Position numbers and translations under genes: made by a program
Origin: Firmicutes bacterium UBA6113
Lineage (GTDB): Bacteria; Bacillota; Clostridia; Tissierellales; Sedimentibacteraceae
Assembly (NCBI GenBank): GCA_002422545.1
Contig: DIWF01000024.1
Location: 62,001 to 126,000 of the forward strand
Direction of reading: 5' to 3'
Length of the DNA: 64,000 bases
The notes under the pieces: generated by a model
Databases searched by the model: none
What the model saw: the letters and a program-made list of their open reading frames with translations, nothing else
Told to the model about the DNA's origin: nothing
Part shown: positions 36,899 through 45,520 of the stretch, piece after piece
Layout of the letters: every line of letters starts with the position of its first letter
Position numbering within the stretch: position 1 is the stretch's first letter

Positions 36899-37429
36899 TT
36901 TAGCCCCTTATTTAAATTGAGTAATATTATCGCATACCGTATGCATTAATATCCTTACAACTGCATTTTATCACCGATGAATAAATTAGTCAAATAAAAT
37001 TTAAACGTTTTTTAACAACTCGTCTTTTAAATAAATACAATTTAATAAACAAGTTCTCGACATCTTCTGATTTTTCAGCATGGTAATTGTTTTCCTTGAA
37101 ACATTTGAGTTTTCGATTCGTCTTTAAATCGCGGACTTTCTAAATTTTTACAAGTACTATTTTTCGACAAATTCAGCATTAAAATACAATTGTGATACGA
37201 CAGTTTCCCTTCACTTTGAGTTGAATAATTATGCGATAAATATTTGGTGTTTTGTGTAAAAACCAAAAAATTATATTGAATTTCCAATTGTTTTCGTGTT
37301 ATTTTTCCTTTGTTGCAGTCTTGTCATCAATTTGAGCCACTGAAAATCATTGACTTTTTTATACAATTAAAATACAATAAATTAAGAAAAGAAACAAATG
37401 TCAGGAAATCGTTATCGGAGGGTAATTTG
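36899..37429. other. AT-rich intergenic region between divergent units
   Basis: 531 bp separating the hypothetical gene and the ArsA pair. Contents that I can support are the GCATACCGTATGC palindrome (36932-36944) and the promoter at 37350-37378. Between them I see no convincing ORF, hairpin or repeat; a 70-codon minus-strand frame at 37075-37287 lacks a ribosome site. Confidence 0.5.
37350..37378 (+). promoter_or_regulatory. Promoter of the ArsA-type pair
   Basis: TTGACT (37350-37355) and TACAAT (37373-37378) with a 17-bp spacer. It places transcription start near 37385 and so excludes the frame extension from 37310. Confidence 0.6.
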
Positions 37430-37723
37430 TTGGATAAGGAAAAATTAAAGGACATTTTAGAAAATTTAAGATTATTCTTCGGAGCCGCAACAGACTTCAA
37501 CAGAAAATCCAGATCAATGCTTTTTAAGGAAGCCCACAATGAAATGGATGAATTCATCCTTTTGTGCTTTGGGGATATTTTGGGAATTCCAATACCCACA
37601 ACCTATTATTCTCTGGAACTCCTCCCTCTTATTGCCGACGACCTTGAAGGCTGGCAGCAGAGGATGATAAACAGGCTGTATGTGTGGGAAGAAAAGTGGT
37701 CAGACTACGGTTTTGACGCATAG
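37430..37723 (+). CDS. Small partner of ArsA-type ATPase (cory-CC-star-like)
   Basis: 97-residue soluble protein starting at TTG 37430, behind CGGAGGG. The central segment GDILGIPIPTTYYSLELLPL followed by LEGWQQRMINRLYVWEEKW is what I recall of the so-called cory-CC-star family found beside ArsA-like ATPases in anaerobes; this name is from memory. It has only one cysteine (in LLCFGD). The ATPase gene follows 8 bp downstream, so the two are surely co-expressed and probably interact. Confidence 0.6.
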   Translation: MDKEKLKDILENLRLFFGAATDFNRKSRSMLFKEAHNEMDEFILLCFGDILGIPIPTTYYSLELLPLIADDLEGWQQRMINRLYVWEEKWSDYGFDA

Positions 37724-37731
37724 GAGGGATT

Positions 37732-38667
37732 ATGAACAAAATAATATTTTTCGGAGGAAAAGGCGGTGTCGGCAAAACAACCTGCAGCGCTTCCTATGCG
37801 GTTTATTCGGCAGACATGGGACTTAAGACACTGCTGGTGTCAACAGACCCGGCTCACTCCACTTCAGACATTTTTGAAAAAAACATTACAGATACAATTA
37901 CAAACATTATGCCTAATCTTGACGCAATAGAAATAAGCGGCGAAAAAGAAAGCAAACTTTACATGGACAGTGTGAGAAAAAGCCTTAAGAATGTTGTAAG
38001 CCCTGTAATTGTAAAGGAAATCAACAAACAGATAGATGCTGCCTCTGTTTCTCCGGGAACAGAAGAAGCTGCCTTATTTGACAAAATGATAGATATTATA
38101 ACCGAAAAGGTTAAGGATTACGACCGAATAATATTTGACACTGCTCCCACCGGACACACCGTGAGACTTTTGACACTTCCGGAGCTGTTGGGAGGTTGGC
38201 TTGAAACATTGATCAGCAAAAGACAAAAGTCGGTTTCATTGATGTCCATGGCAAACCACAATGGTTATGCTGACAAGTCTGAAGCAGAAAAGGATGAAGT
38301 CATTAAAATATTGAAAAGAAGGCTTGATAAAATCAATCTTGCCAAAAAAATCATGATGGATGAAAAACTTTTGTCCTTTATTTTCGTAATAAACGCAGAA
38401 AAACTTCCCATAGACGAAACGGTTAAAGCCATAAATATATTGGAAAAATACAACATTTCAGTTGATGGAATAATAGTAAACAAAATTCTGCCGGACAACA
38501 TGCAGGACGATTTCTGGAAGAGCAAAAAAGAACAGGAGTTAAAATACCTGGAAATTATCAGAGAAAAATTCAAAGAGAAAAAAATATTCAAGCTCCCCAT
38601 GCTTGACGAAGATATGAAATCAGATAACATAGGAGAAATTGCTGCAAAATTCAAAGATTTTAAATAA
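37732..38667 (+). CDS. ArsA/GET3-family ATPase
   Basis: Single-domain anion-transporting-ATPase family protein of 311 residues. The deviant P-loop GGKGGVGKTT is at 8-17, switch I is DPAHSTSD, and the switch II region is FDTAPTGHTVRLL. All nucleotide-binding residues are intact. No arsB, arsR or arsD gene is nearby, so arsenite export is not supported; a chaperone or insertion role with the small upstream partner is more likely. It is flanked on both sides by cstA paralogues. Confidence 0.85.
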   Translation: MNKIIFFGGKGGVGKTTCSASYAVYSADMGLKTLLVSTDPAHSTSDIFEKNITDTITNIMPNLDAIEISGEKESKLYMDSVRKSLKNVVSPVIVKEINKQIDAASVSPGTEEAALFDKMIDIITEKVKDYDRIIFDTAPTGHTVRLLTLPELLGGWLETLISKRQKSVSLMSMANHNGYADKSEAEKDEVIKILKRRLDKINLAKKIMMDEKLLSFIFVINAEKLPIDETVKAINILEKYNISVDGIIVNKILPDNMQDDFWKSKKEQELKYLEIIREKFKEKKIFKLPMLDEDMKSDNIGEIAAKFKDFK

Positions 38668-38688
38668 CACCCCATATTCCAAAATATA

Positions 38689-38724
38689 ATATCCCCGCGT
38701 GCATTATGATGCAGACGGGGATAT
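38689..38724. terminator. Hairpin between convergent ArsA-type gene and cstA paralogue 3
   Basis: ATATCCCCG pairs with CGGGGATAT, with a second inner stem TGCAT/ATGCA. No clear T run on either strand, so it is a weak or atypical terminator. Confidence 0.5.
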
Positions 38725-38731
38725 CTCATAA

Positions 38732-40219
38732 TTAATCTAATACAGTGCTTGCTATGATATCTTTTCTTTTTTCAGAAAGCTTTAGAGTGTACCATCCGTA
38801 AAGCAATGTGAGCACTCCTGACACCACATATGAAATAGCATAGCTTTCAGGATTCATTCCTAATCTTGATTCAAGACCAAAACCAATTGGTGCATGAAGA
38901 ATGTAGCTTGTTACTACGAATGTGTAGAACATTCCTGGTATTAATGAAATCCAGTAGTTCTTTTTGTTAAGCTTGAGATATATTGTAACCAGGGCTAAAG
39001 CAAATATTGCAACTGTCTGGTTTGTCCATGCGAAGTATCTCCAAAGAATGTTAAATCCTGATGGATTCATTTTTGCATAAACTAAAATTATTATTGCAGG
39101 AGCAAATATTGCCAGTGTTACAGCTATTCTTTTTCCTTTTTTTGACTGGTCTATGTTGAACTGTTCAGCAATCATAAGTCTCAATCCTCTGAATGCCGTG
39201 TCTCCTGATGTTATAGGAAGAACTATAACGCCTAGTATTGCAAACAATGCTCCTATTGTTCCCAGAAATTCTCTTGAAATAACACCTATCATCAAAGTTG
39301 CGTTTGTTGAAACTTCTGTTCCTCTGTTGAACAATACCATTGCCCCTGCAGCCCATACCATTGCTATGAAGCCTTCAGCAAGCATCATGTTGAAGAATGT
39401 CATTTTTCCTTCTTTTTCTGTCTTTATTGTACGTGAGATTAAAGTTGTCTGAGTTCCGTGGAATCCTGACATTATACCGCATGCAACTGTTATGAAGAAT
39501 ACCGGTATGAAAGGAAGCTTGCCTGGATGCTGTGAAAAGATAGTTCCTGTGAAAGATAAATTCGTTAAGTTTGCTCCTCCGTCAGCAAATATTCCAAACA
39601 GAACACCAACTGCTGATATGATTAGTATCGCTCCAAACAATGGGTAGACTCTTCCGATTATTGCATCTATAGGGAACAATGTTGCTACCAGGTAGTAAAG
39701 GAATATTCCGCCGTAAACCATCCACATGGTAGGATTTGTAGCAACTGATTCTTGTCCTATAAGTTCTTTAACTATCAAATCCCCTGGTGTGTAAACAAAT
39801 ACAACTCCAACCAGTATCATCAATATCCAAATAAATACGTTGTATATTCCGCGGATTTTCTTTCCTAGATATTTGTCAATCATCTTTGGAAGCTGTGCTC
39901 CGCCTTCTCTCATGGAAATCATTCCTACAAAGTAGTCGTGCATTGATCCTGCTAAAACACATCCTATTGGAATTGTAAGGAATGCAATCGGTCCAAATAA
40001 AATTCCCTGTATTGGTCCAAGTATAGGGCCTGTGCCTGCTATGTTGAGCAAGTTTACCAGACTGTTTTTCCAGGACTTCATGGCAACAAAGTCAACGCCG
40101 TCAGCCTTCGCAACAGCTGGTGTTTTTCTGTCATCCGGTCCGAAGACCTTTTCACAATATTTACCGTAAACTAATCCTCCGACAAGCAGAATTGCCAATC
40201 CGATTATAAATGTCGTCAT
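38732..40219 (-). CDS. cstA: CstA-family transporter, paralogue 3
   Basis: 495 residues, a close relative of paralogue 1 along its whole length: VFGPDDRKTPAVAKADGVDFVAMKSW and GSMHDYFVGMISMREGGAQ occur at the same places. About thirteen to fifteen membrane helices. The two were probably produced by duplication; genes of other function now separate them. The ATG is behind AAAAGGAG and 190 bp downstream of a consensus promoter. Confidence 0.9.
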   Translation of the reverse strand: MTTFIIGLAILLVGGLVYGKYCEKVFGPDDRKTPAVAKADGVDFVAMKSWKNSLVNLLNIAGTGPILGPIQGILFGPIAFLTIPIGCVLAGSMHDYFVGMISMREGGAQLPKMIDKYLGKKIRGIYNVFIWILMILVGVVFVYTPGDLIVKELIGQESVATNPTMWMVYGGIFLYYLVATLFPIDAIIGRVYPLFGAILIISAVGVLFGIFADGGANLTNLSFTGTIFSQHPGKLPFIPVFFITVACGIMSGFHGTQTTLISRTIKTEKEGKMTFFNMMLAEGFIAMVWAAGAMVLFNRGTEVSTNATLMIGVISREFLGTIGALFAILGVIVLPITSGDTAFRGLRLMIAEQFNIDQSKKGKRIAVTLAIFAPAIIILVYAKMNPSGFNILWRYFAWTNQTVAIFALALVTIYLKLNKKNYWISLIPGMFYTFVVTSYILHAPIGFGLESRLGMNPESYAISYVVSGVLTLLYGWYTLKLSEKRKDIIASTVLD

Positions 40220-40412
40220 ATGTTTCTCCTTTTAGTATTATTAGAATATAATCCTCATAAGGATTATGTATTTTTCAGCACGAAACTTATTGTTAAAAAT
40301 GTAACTTTTATGCATTTAATTTATTAAAATCATTTGCTGTTTCATAGTCTTTTCACAAACAATAATTTTTATTTGTTTCTATTTACTGTACAGTATTCAG
40401 CCGACAAAACGT

Positions 40413-40441
40413 ATTATACTATTCTGCACAAAGTCTGTCAA
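40413..40441 (-). promoter_or_regulatory. Consensus promoter of cstA paralogue 3
   Basis: Minus-strand TTGACA (40441-40436) and TATAAT (40418-40413), both perfect, with a 17-bp spacer. The TACTGTACAGTA palindrome at 40384-40395 lies about 10 bases into the transcript and could be an operator. Confidence 0.8.
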
Positions 40442-40499
40442 CACTATTTTTTTCCAGGAAAACCTTGCACTTAAACGTTTAATTTAAAGTTTAAAAATA

Positions 40500-40545
40500 A
40501 AAACAGCCGTCTGAAAGCGTTTAACGCCCCTGTACCAGCTGTTTT
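40500..40545 (-). terminator. Terminator of the DUF368 gene
   Basis: AAAACAGC/GCTGTTTT outer stem with an inner GCGT/ACGC hairpin, followed on the minus strand by T-rich sequence. Confidence 0.6.
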
Positions 40546-40635
40546 AATGTTGTGTTCAAAATTATGATTATATTTATAAATTTCATTTGTAATTATAATC
40601 ATAAATTTGTAAATCAATTAAATTTTTCCAGACAA

Positions 40636-41445
40636 TTATCTGCCTGTCCCCATATACCTGCTGAGAGAATATGTAAGATAAAAGCAAGCAATCAAAATAA
40701 TAAAATTCAGAGCATAATCAGGAGTTAAATTAAATCCCGGGAAAATGGAAAAAATTGATCCTATAACAAGTCCCAAAATTGTGTAGTATGTATAGCCATA
40801 TGCTTTTTGAAAAAGCATTGAAATCAGTTTTGCAAACAACAAGATGCTTAGACCGAATCCTACACCCAGGTAGAAAATCATGATTAAATCTATGTTTGAA
40901 ATTGCTCCTATTACAGCTTCATATGCTCCTATATACATTAGGATTATTGATGCGCTGATTCCGGGAATAATAGTGCCGAATCCGATTATTGCTCCGTAAA
41001 TAATCAAATATAAAGGAGTTGTCTGCACATCTCTTATAATGTTTACTGCATTATTTTCAAGATAAGTAAGTAGGACTGTGAGAAACAAGGATATCATGAA
41101 AAGCACAAGATATTTATTTTTAAAGCCTCTCCTGTTGGCTTGTTTCACCACAGAGGGCAATGTACCAAGCATAAGTCCTACGAAAGCATACCTCACTTCT
41201 ATTTCATAAAAATTGAACAGATATTCAATTACTCTGCTGAAAACCAATATGCCTGCAACCCCACCTATACCGACAGGCAAGAAAAACAGTAGATTTTCCT
41301 TGAAGTTTTTGTTCAAATGGGCAATGAAATTTGCAAGCTTGTCATACAAGCCAAATATTACTGCCAAAGCCCCGCCGCTCACCCCAGGAGCTATGGCGCC
41401 TGCGCCCATTGCAAGACCTTTTAAAAAACCAATAATAAAATTCAT
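40636..41445 (-). CDS. DUF368 membrane protein (PopT-type undecaprenyl-phosphate translocase family)
   Basis: 269-residue membrane protein with about eight helices. The family signature GAGAIAPGVSGGALAVIFGLYD is at the N-terminus and its repeat FGTIIPGISASIILMYIGAYE is in the second half, reflecting the internal duplication of the family. DUF368 proteins (PopT) recycle undecaprenyl phosphate across the membrane for wall synthesis. The start at 41445 follows GAGGTGTTGAGA; the upstream extension has no ribosome site. Confidence 0.88.
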   Translation of the reverse strand: MNFIIGFLKGLAMGAGAIAPGVSGGALAVIFGLYDKLANFIAHLNKNFKENLLFFLPVGIGGVAGILVFSRVIEYLFNFYEIEVRYAFVGLMLGTLPSVVKQANRRGFKNKYLVLFMISLFLTVLLTYLENNAVNIIRDVQTTPLYLIIYGAIIGFGTIIPGISASIILMYIGAYEAVIGAISNIDLIMIFYLGVGFGLSILLFAKLISMLFQKAYGYTYYTILGLVIGSIFSIFPGFNLTPDYALNFIILIACFYLTYSLSRYMGTGR

Positions 41446-41478
41446 TCTCAACACCTCGATTAATATTGCCACTATTAG

Positions 41479-41507
41479 ATTATACAAAAAATTACCACTT
41501 ATATCAA
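41479..41507 (-). promoter_or_regulatory. Promoter of the DUF368 gene
   Basis: Minus-strand TTGATA (41507-41502) and TATAAT (41484-41479) with a 17-bp spacer, 33 bp before the ATG at 41445. Confidence 0.75.
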
Positions 41508-41571
41508 CCTAAAATGATTTAGTGCTTAAAATAAAACAAAAATCTAATATGGAAAACATTTTCTTAATTCT

Positions 41572-41600
41572 TTGACTTCCTCAGGGATTATTGGTATAAT
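41572..41600 (+). promoter_or_regulatory. Promoter of glnA
   Basis: TTGACT (41572-41577) and TATAAT (41595-41600) with a 17-bp spacer, 42 bp before the glnA ATG. No obvious GlnR/TnrA site in the short leader. Confidence 0.75.
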
Positions 41601-41642
41601 TATAACAATAATGCATAAGTTGCTAATTTAACGGAGGTAAAT

Positions 41643-43070
41643 ATGTTTAAAAATTGTGAAGAACTGAGACATTACATCCAGGAACATGGTGTGAAGATGA
41701 TTGATTTCAAAATGATAGATTTGTCTGGACGCTGGCGTCATCTCACCATACCTGCTGAAAGGTTTACAGAAGAAACAATTGCAAGCGGAATAGGCTTTGA
41801 TGCTTCCAACTATGGCTTTGCTCCACTGGAAAAAAGCGACATGGTTTTTATACCTGATTTAACATCTGCTTTCACCGACCCATTTTGCCCGGTGCCTACC
41901 ATCAATATGATAGGAGATGTATATGTCATTGGCAATCCACACACGACTTTCGATCAGGATCCGCGAGTAATCGCAAAAGCCGCAGAAGATTATTTGCGCT
42001 CAACAGGTATTGCTGATGAAATCCGTATAGGTCCTGAATTCGAGTTTTTTGTATTTGACCACGTAAGTTATGAAACATCCCCTCACAAAACCGGTTACAG
42101 AATTGATGCCAAGCAGGCAGACTGGAACAGCGGCAAGGATGATGACAATTTAGGATTCAATGTTCCTCACAAAGGAGGATATCACATAGATATACCATTT
42201 GATGACCTTTACAATTTAAGAAGTGAAATTTGCATGCTTCTAGAAGAACGAGGAGTAAAAGTAAAATATCATCACCATGAAGTTGCAGGACCTGGACAAG
42301 TTGAAATAGAAGTTGAATTTGGAAACTTAAGGGAAATGGCCGACAAGACTATGCTTGTAAAATATATTGTTAGAAATGCAGCCTTCAAGGCAGGAAAATC
42401 CGCCACATTCATGCCTAAACCCTTATATGGCGAAGCAGGCAATGGTCTTCATGTACATATGCATTTGTTTAAAAACAACCAGCCTATTTTTTATGAAAAG
42501 GGAGGATACTCTGATTTAAGCAGCACTGCAATGTATTTTATCGGAGGAATTTTAAAACACGCCCCTGCAATAAGCGCCCTGGCCAATCCCTCAACAAACA
42601 GCTACAAAAGACTGGTTCCGGGTTATGAAGCTCCTGTTAATATATGCTTTGCAAGTTCAAACAGAAGCGCAGTCATAAGAATTCCGGGATATGCCGTGAA
42701 GCCTGAAAAGAAACGTTTTGAATATAGAGCTGGAGACGGTACAGCAAATCCTTACCTGGCATATTCAGCAATGCTTATGGCAGGAATTGACGGCATATTA
42801 AATAAAATTGATCCTATTAAAGGCGGATACGGACCATATGATGTGAATTTGTACAACCTTCCTGAAGAAGAGAAAAGAAAAATCAAATCTCTTCCTTCAA
42901 GTTTGGATGAAGCAATTATAACCTTGGAAAATGACCATGAATTTTTGCTGGCAGGCGATGTTTTCCCAAAACGCCTTCTTGAAATCTGGGCTGAACAAAA
43001 AAGAAACGAAGCAAGAGCTGTTTCTTTAGTTCCAAACCCTGCAGAATTCGGAATGTACTACGACTTATAA
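41643..43070 (+). CDS. glnA: Glutamine synthetase, type I
   Basis: Ammonia-assimilating enzyme of 475 residues forming glutamine from glutamate and ATP. Present are the GPEFEFFVFD metal site, NGLHVHMHL, NPSTNSYKRLVPGYEAP and RIPGY. The C-terminal NLYNLPEEE resembles the tyrosine loop that is adenylylated in the enterobacterial I-beta type; whether this Tyr is modified is unknown and no adenylyltransferase gene is in the window. The ATG follows ACGGAGG. The gene has its own promoter and a long terminator. Confidence 0.95.
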   Translation: MFKNCEELRHYIQEHGVKMIDFKMIDLSGRWRHLTIPAERFTEETIASGIGFDASNYGFAPLEKSDMVFIPDLTSAFTDPFCPVPTINMIGDVYVIGNPHTTFDQDPRVIAKAAEDYLRSTGIADEIRIGPEFEFFVFDHVSYETSPHKTGYRIDAKQADWNSGKDDDNLGFNVPHKGGYHIDIPFDDLYNLRSEICMLLEERGVKVKYHHHEVAGPGQVEIEVEFGNLREMADKTMLVKYIVRNAAFKAGKSATFMPKPLYGEAGNGLHVHMHLFKNNQPIFYEKGGYSDLSSTAMYFIGGILKHAPAISALANPSTNSYKRLVPGYEAPVNICFASSNRSAVIRIPGYAVKPEKKRFEYRAGDGTANPYLAYSAMLMAGIDGILNKIDPIKGGYGPYDVNLYNLPEEEKRKIKSLPSSLDEAIITLENDHEFLLAGDVFPKRLLEIWAEQKRNEARAVSLVPNPAEFGMYYDL

Positions 43071-43079
43071 CCCAATTCC

Positions 43080-43180
43080 GGGGACGTACCTTTCAGTAAA
43101 GTTTATAAAAAATGCTCTCATAAGATTACAGTCTTAAGAGAGCATTTTTATTATTGTAATTTGATTTGAGGTCCGTCCCC
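43080..43180. repeat. 12-bp inverted repeat enclosing the glnA terminator
   Basis: GGGGACGTACCT at 43080-43091 and AGGTCCGTCCCC at 43169-43180 are inverted repeats matching at 11 of 12 positions. The glnA terminator hairpin lies between them. Confidence 0.55.
43106..43148. terminator. Terminator of glnA
   Basis: Long hairpin of about 18 bp (arms AAAAATGCTCTC and its complement ending ATTTTT, one internal mismatch). A and T runs on both sides make it suited to both strands; the radical SAM gene converges from the right. Confidence 0.85.
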
Positions 43181-43188
43181 TCAGTTTA

Positions 43189-44016
43189 TCAGCAGTTTCC
43201 TTCGTAGACGTAGTTTAGATTTTTTCTGGCAATGTCAGCCAGCCTATAAACTTTTTTCACTTCCGTCGGATTTTTATCCTGCATTTTGTAGCATTGGAAA
43301 AATCTTGAAATGTGAAGGGGCATGTTTACATCTATACTAGCAATGAATTTTGACAAGCTTTCAATTTCTTCTTCGCTGTCATTTTCACCTGGTATTATGA
43401 GAGTTGTAACTTCTACGTGGCTTGATTCTGCTGCAAAAGCTATAAAGTCTTTCACTACTTCAAGGTCCCCGTCTATTTTTTTGTAAAATTCATTTGTGAA
43501 GCCTTTTAGATCTATATTGAAAGCATCAATTAATGGCATTACCTCTTTCATGGGCTCTCTTAGGAAACAACCATTTGTTACAACTACGTTTTTAAGGCCC
43601 TTTTCTCTTGCAAGCTTTGCACAGTCTCTCACATATTCATATCCCACAAGTGGTTCGTTGTAAGTGTATGCTATTCCTATGTTTTTTCTCGAGATCAAAT
43701 CTACAGCAGCCATGACAATGTCTTCCGGTGGCACATATCGCACGTTTGCGTTTTCTTTTGAAGCCATGGAAATTTCATGATTTTGGCAGAATTGACACTT
43801 AAGGTTGCATCCAAAACTTCCCACAGACAATATTTTACTTCCAGGATGAAAGCGCATCAAGGGCTTTTTTTCTATGGGGTCCAGCGCAATGCAAGTTAGC
43901 AGTCCGTAATTTATGGGAATAATTTTTCCACCTTCATTGCTTCTTGCTCCACACATCCCTATGTGATGTTCATCAATGCTGCAGAGGTGGTGGCATGTTC
44001 TGCACGTGATTTTCAT
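43189..44016 (-). CDS. amrS: AmmeMemoRadiSam system radical SAM enzyme
   Basis: Radical SAM protein of 275 residues. The iron-sulfur motif is SFGCNLKCQFCQNHE (CxxxCxxC); the cysteines near the start (CRTCHHLC and CGAR) are the pattern of the PflA-like members called AmrS. The overlap of 4 bp with the upstream MEMO-AMMECR1 gene confirms the AmmeMemoRadiSam set. The set occurs widely in anaerobes and archaea; its substrate is not established as far as I know. Confidence 0.9.
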   Translation of the reverse strand: MKITCRTCHHLCSIDEHHIGMCGARSNEGGKIIPINYGLLTCIALDPIEKKPLMRFHPGSKILSVGSFGCNLKCQFCQNHEISMASKENANVRYVPPEDIVMAAVDLISRKNIGIAYTYNEPLVGYEYVRDCAKLAREKGLKNVVVTNGCFLREPMKEVMPLIDAFNIDLKGFTNEFYKKIDGDLEVVKDFIAFAAESSHVEVTTLIIPGENDSEEEIESLSKFIASIDVNMPLHISRFFQCYKMQDKNPTEVKKVYRLADIARKNLNYVYEGNC

Positions 44017-45398
44017 TTGTGTCTCACCACCTCAAACCTTTCCATGGAAAAATTTTCATTTTCTGATATTCCTGCTTTTTTAAGTGCAATACTAACCTGT
44101 TCAAAAGGTGTGTTTATCCCTTCAAGATTAGGAAGCAAAAGGCCTCTCCTCGGCCCATTTGTTACAATAACGCCGTAATGCTCAGGGTCAAGTTCTTCCA
44201 TTGACTGAATTGCTTCAGGTTCTCCAAGAACATCCACGCTGTAAATAATCCGTGGAAGTTCTTCCTCACTTACAGGATAAAACCTCGGATCTTCTGTGCC
44301 GGCACTTATGGCATTTTGAATTATTTCATCGGCAATGCAATTGGTGGTCGGGGCAATTGTTCCGATGCAACCTCTTAACTGTCCGTCAAGTTTCAATGAA
44401 ACAAACACTCCAGCTTTATTGCTTAAAAGTTCGGTATCCAAGTCATTTGTTTTTTTGATTTTTTTATGATTTAAAACATAACTTTCTAGGGTTTTTCTTG
44501 CAAGATTCACATATCTGTCTTCTTCTTTTTTCAGGTTTTCTATTTTTACCTGTTCTTCCATTTTATACACTTCATCGAAATGTCTGTTACCGTCATTGCC
44601 TATGACCTGGTATGCTGCAACAGCATATCCAACACCAAAAGGTCCTTCATATGACAAAAGTTCGGATTTTAATTTTTTACCGTCAAGGGACCCTGCCATG
44701 GTAATAAATGACCTTAGCCCGCATTCTGCAGCAGATTCGCAGAACTCTTCGTCAAATTTCATAAATTTTAAAAAATTACCGTTTTTCATGGCTTGTGTAA
44801 CTTCCCGGTCAAATATGGGACCTTCTTCCCTGTAACCATAAGGACCTTCATCCTTCAGCATGTGAGACAAATCTCCGCTTGCTATAAACACTATATTTTT
44901 GCTGCTTTCCTCCGAAACCACACCTATTAATTTCCCGAAACGGTAGTGATCTATGTATGTAAGTCCTGATATGGAAATGCGCACAAGCTTGTAATCATTG
45001 AAATATTTATTTACAAAGTACAATGGAACCATAGCCCCATGGTCGAGATTTTTGTTTTTTTCTCCCAATGTTCCTGCAGGAATATTGTTTTTTTCAGCCA
45101 GCAGGGATAAATGCTGTACAAAATCAGTATCATATTCAACTTCCATGCTAATCTGGTCATGGCCGAATTCTTTAAAATTTCCCTTTGCTCCTCTTCCCGG
45201 TGAAATATGAATGTAGTCTGAATACATAATGGAATGTGGAGTTGTCAATACAATTACATCCGGTTTTATTTCTGCTATTCTATGGGCAATTTTTTCATAA
45301 GCATCAACTGTCTTTTTGATTTTTATTTCCTGTCCTCCGCCAATTACGGGTATTATAAGCGGCGGGTGCGGCACAATGAAAGCTTCTTTTATTGGCAT
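44013..45398 (-). CDS. MEMO-AMMECR1 fusion, AmmeMemoRadiSam proteins B and A
   Basis: 461-residue fusion. The N-terminal part (about 1-270) is the MEMO/class III extradiol dioxygenase-like fold with TTPHSIMYSD, LDHGAMVPLYFV and ASGDLSHMLK, which give the histidine cluster. The C-terminal part (about 290-461) is AMMECR1 with the hallmark LRGCIGT. Many genomes have them as separate genes; the fusion supports direct cooperation. It is upstream of amrS with a 4-bp overlap (ATGA). AAAGGAG precedes the ATG. Confidence 0.9.
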   Translation of the reverse strand: MPIKEAFIVPHPPLIIPVIGGGQEIKIKKTVDAYEKIAHRIAEIKPDVIVLTTPHSIMYSDYIHISPGRGAKGNFKEFGHDQISMEVEYDTDFVQHLSLLAEKNNIPAGTLGEKNKNLDHGAMVPLYFVNKYFNDYKLVRISISGLTYIDHYRFGKLIGVVSEESSKNIVFIASGDLSHMLKDEGPYGYREEGPIFDREVTQAMKNGNFLKFMKFDEEFCESAAECGLRSFITMAGSLDGKKLKSELLSYEGPFGVGYAVAAYQVIGNDGNRHFDEVYKMEEQVKIENLKKEEDRYVNLARKTLESYVLNHKKIKKTNDLDTELLSNKAGVFVSLKLDGQLRGCIGTIAPTTNCIADEIIQNAISAGTEDPRFYPVSEEELPRIIYSVDVLGEPEAIQSMEELDPEHYGVIVTNGPRRGLLLPNLEGINTPFEQVSIALKKAGISENENFSMERFEVVRHK

Positions 45399-45484
45399 TT
45401 TATCACTCCTTTGTAGAGTATTTTTATATTATTATACCTATTTTCTGTGTTTTAAACAACTTAAGACAGAAAATTCAATCTTAC

Positions 45485-45511
45485 TAAAAAAAGAGCGGAC
45501 AATCCGCTCTT
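45485..45511 (-). terminator. Terminator of the UMF1-type MFS gene
   Basis: AAGAGCGGA/TCCGCTCTT perfect 9-bp stem, followed on the minus strand by seven T residues. Confidence 0.88.
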
Positions 45512-45520
45512 CGAGTTTAT

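Larger units (their letters stand above)
40220..40635. other. Intergenic region with cstA paralogue 3 leader
   Basis: 416 bp: the terminator of the DUF368 gene (40500-40545), the promoter at 40413-40441, a 12-bp palindrome TACTGTACAGTA (40384-40395) just after the transcription start, and a leader with an 8-bp hairpin (ATAATCCT/AGGATTAT, 40248-40267) close to the ribosome site. No known riboswitch recognised. Confidence 0.5.

Noticed and set aside
37075..37287. 70-codon minus-strand ORF in the intergenic region
   Set aside because: No ribosome site and low-complexity composition; probably chance.
37310..37429. Longer N-terminus for the small ArsA partner
   Set aside because: The promoter at 37350-37378 lies within it, and CGGAGGG with TTG at 37430 gives a better start.
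40413..40600. Riboswitch in the cstA paralogue 3 region
   Set aside because: Hairpins are present but I recognise no conserved riboswitch core; recorded only as leader structure.
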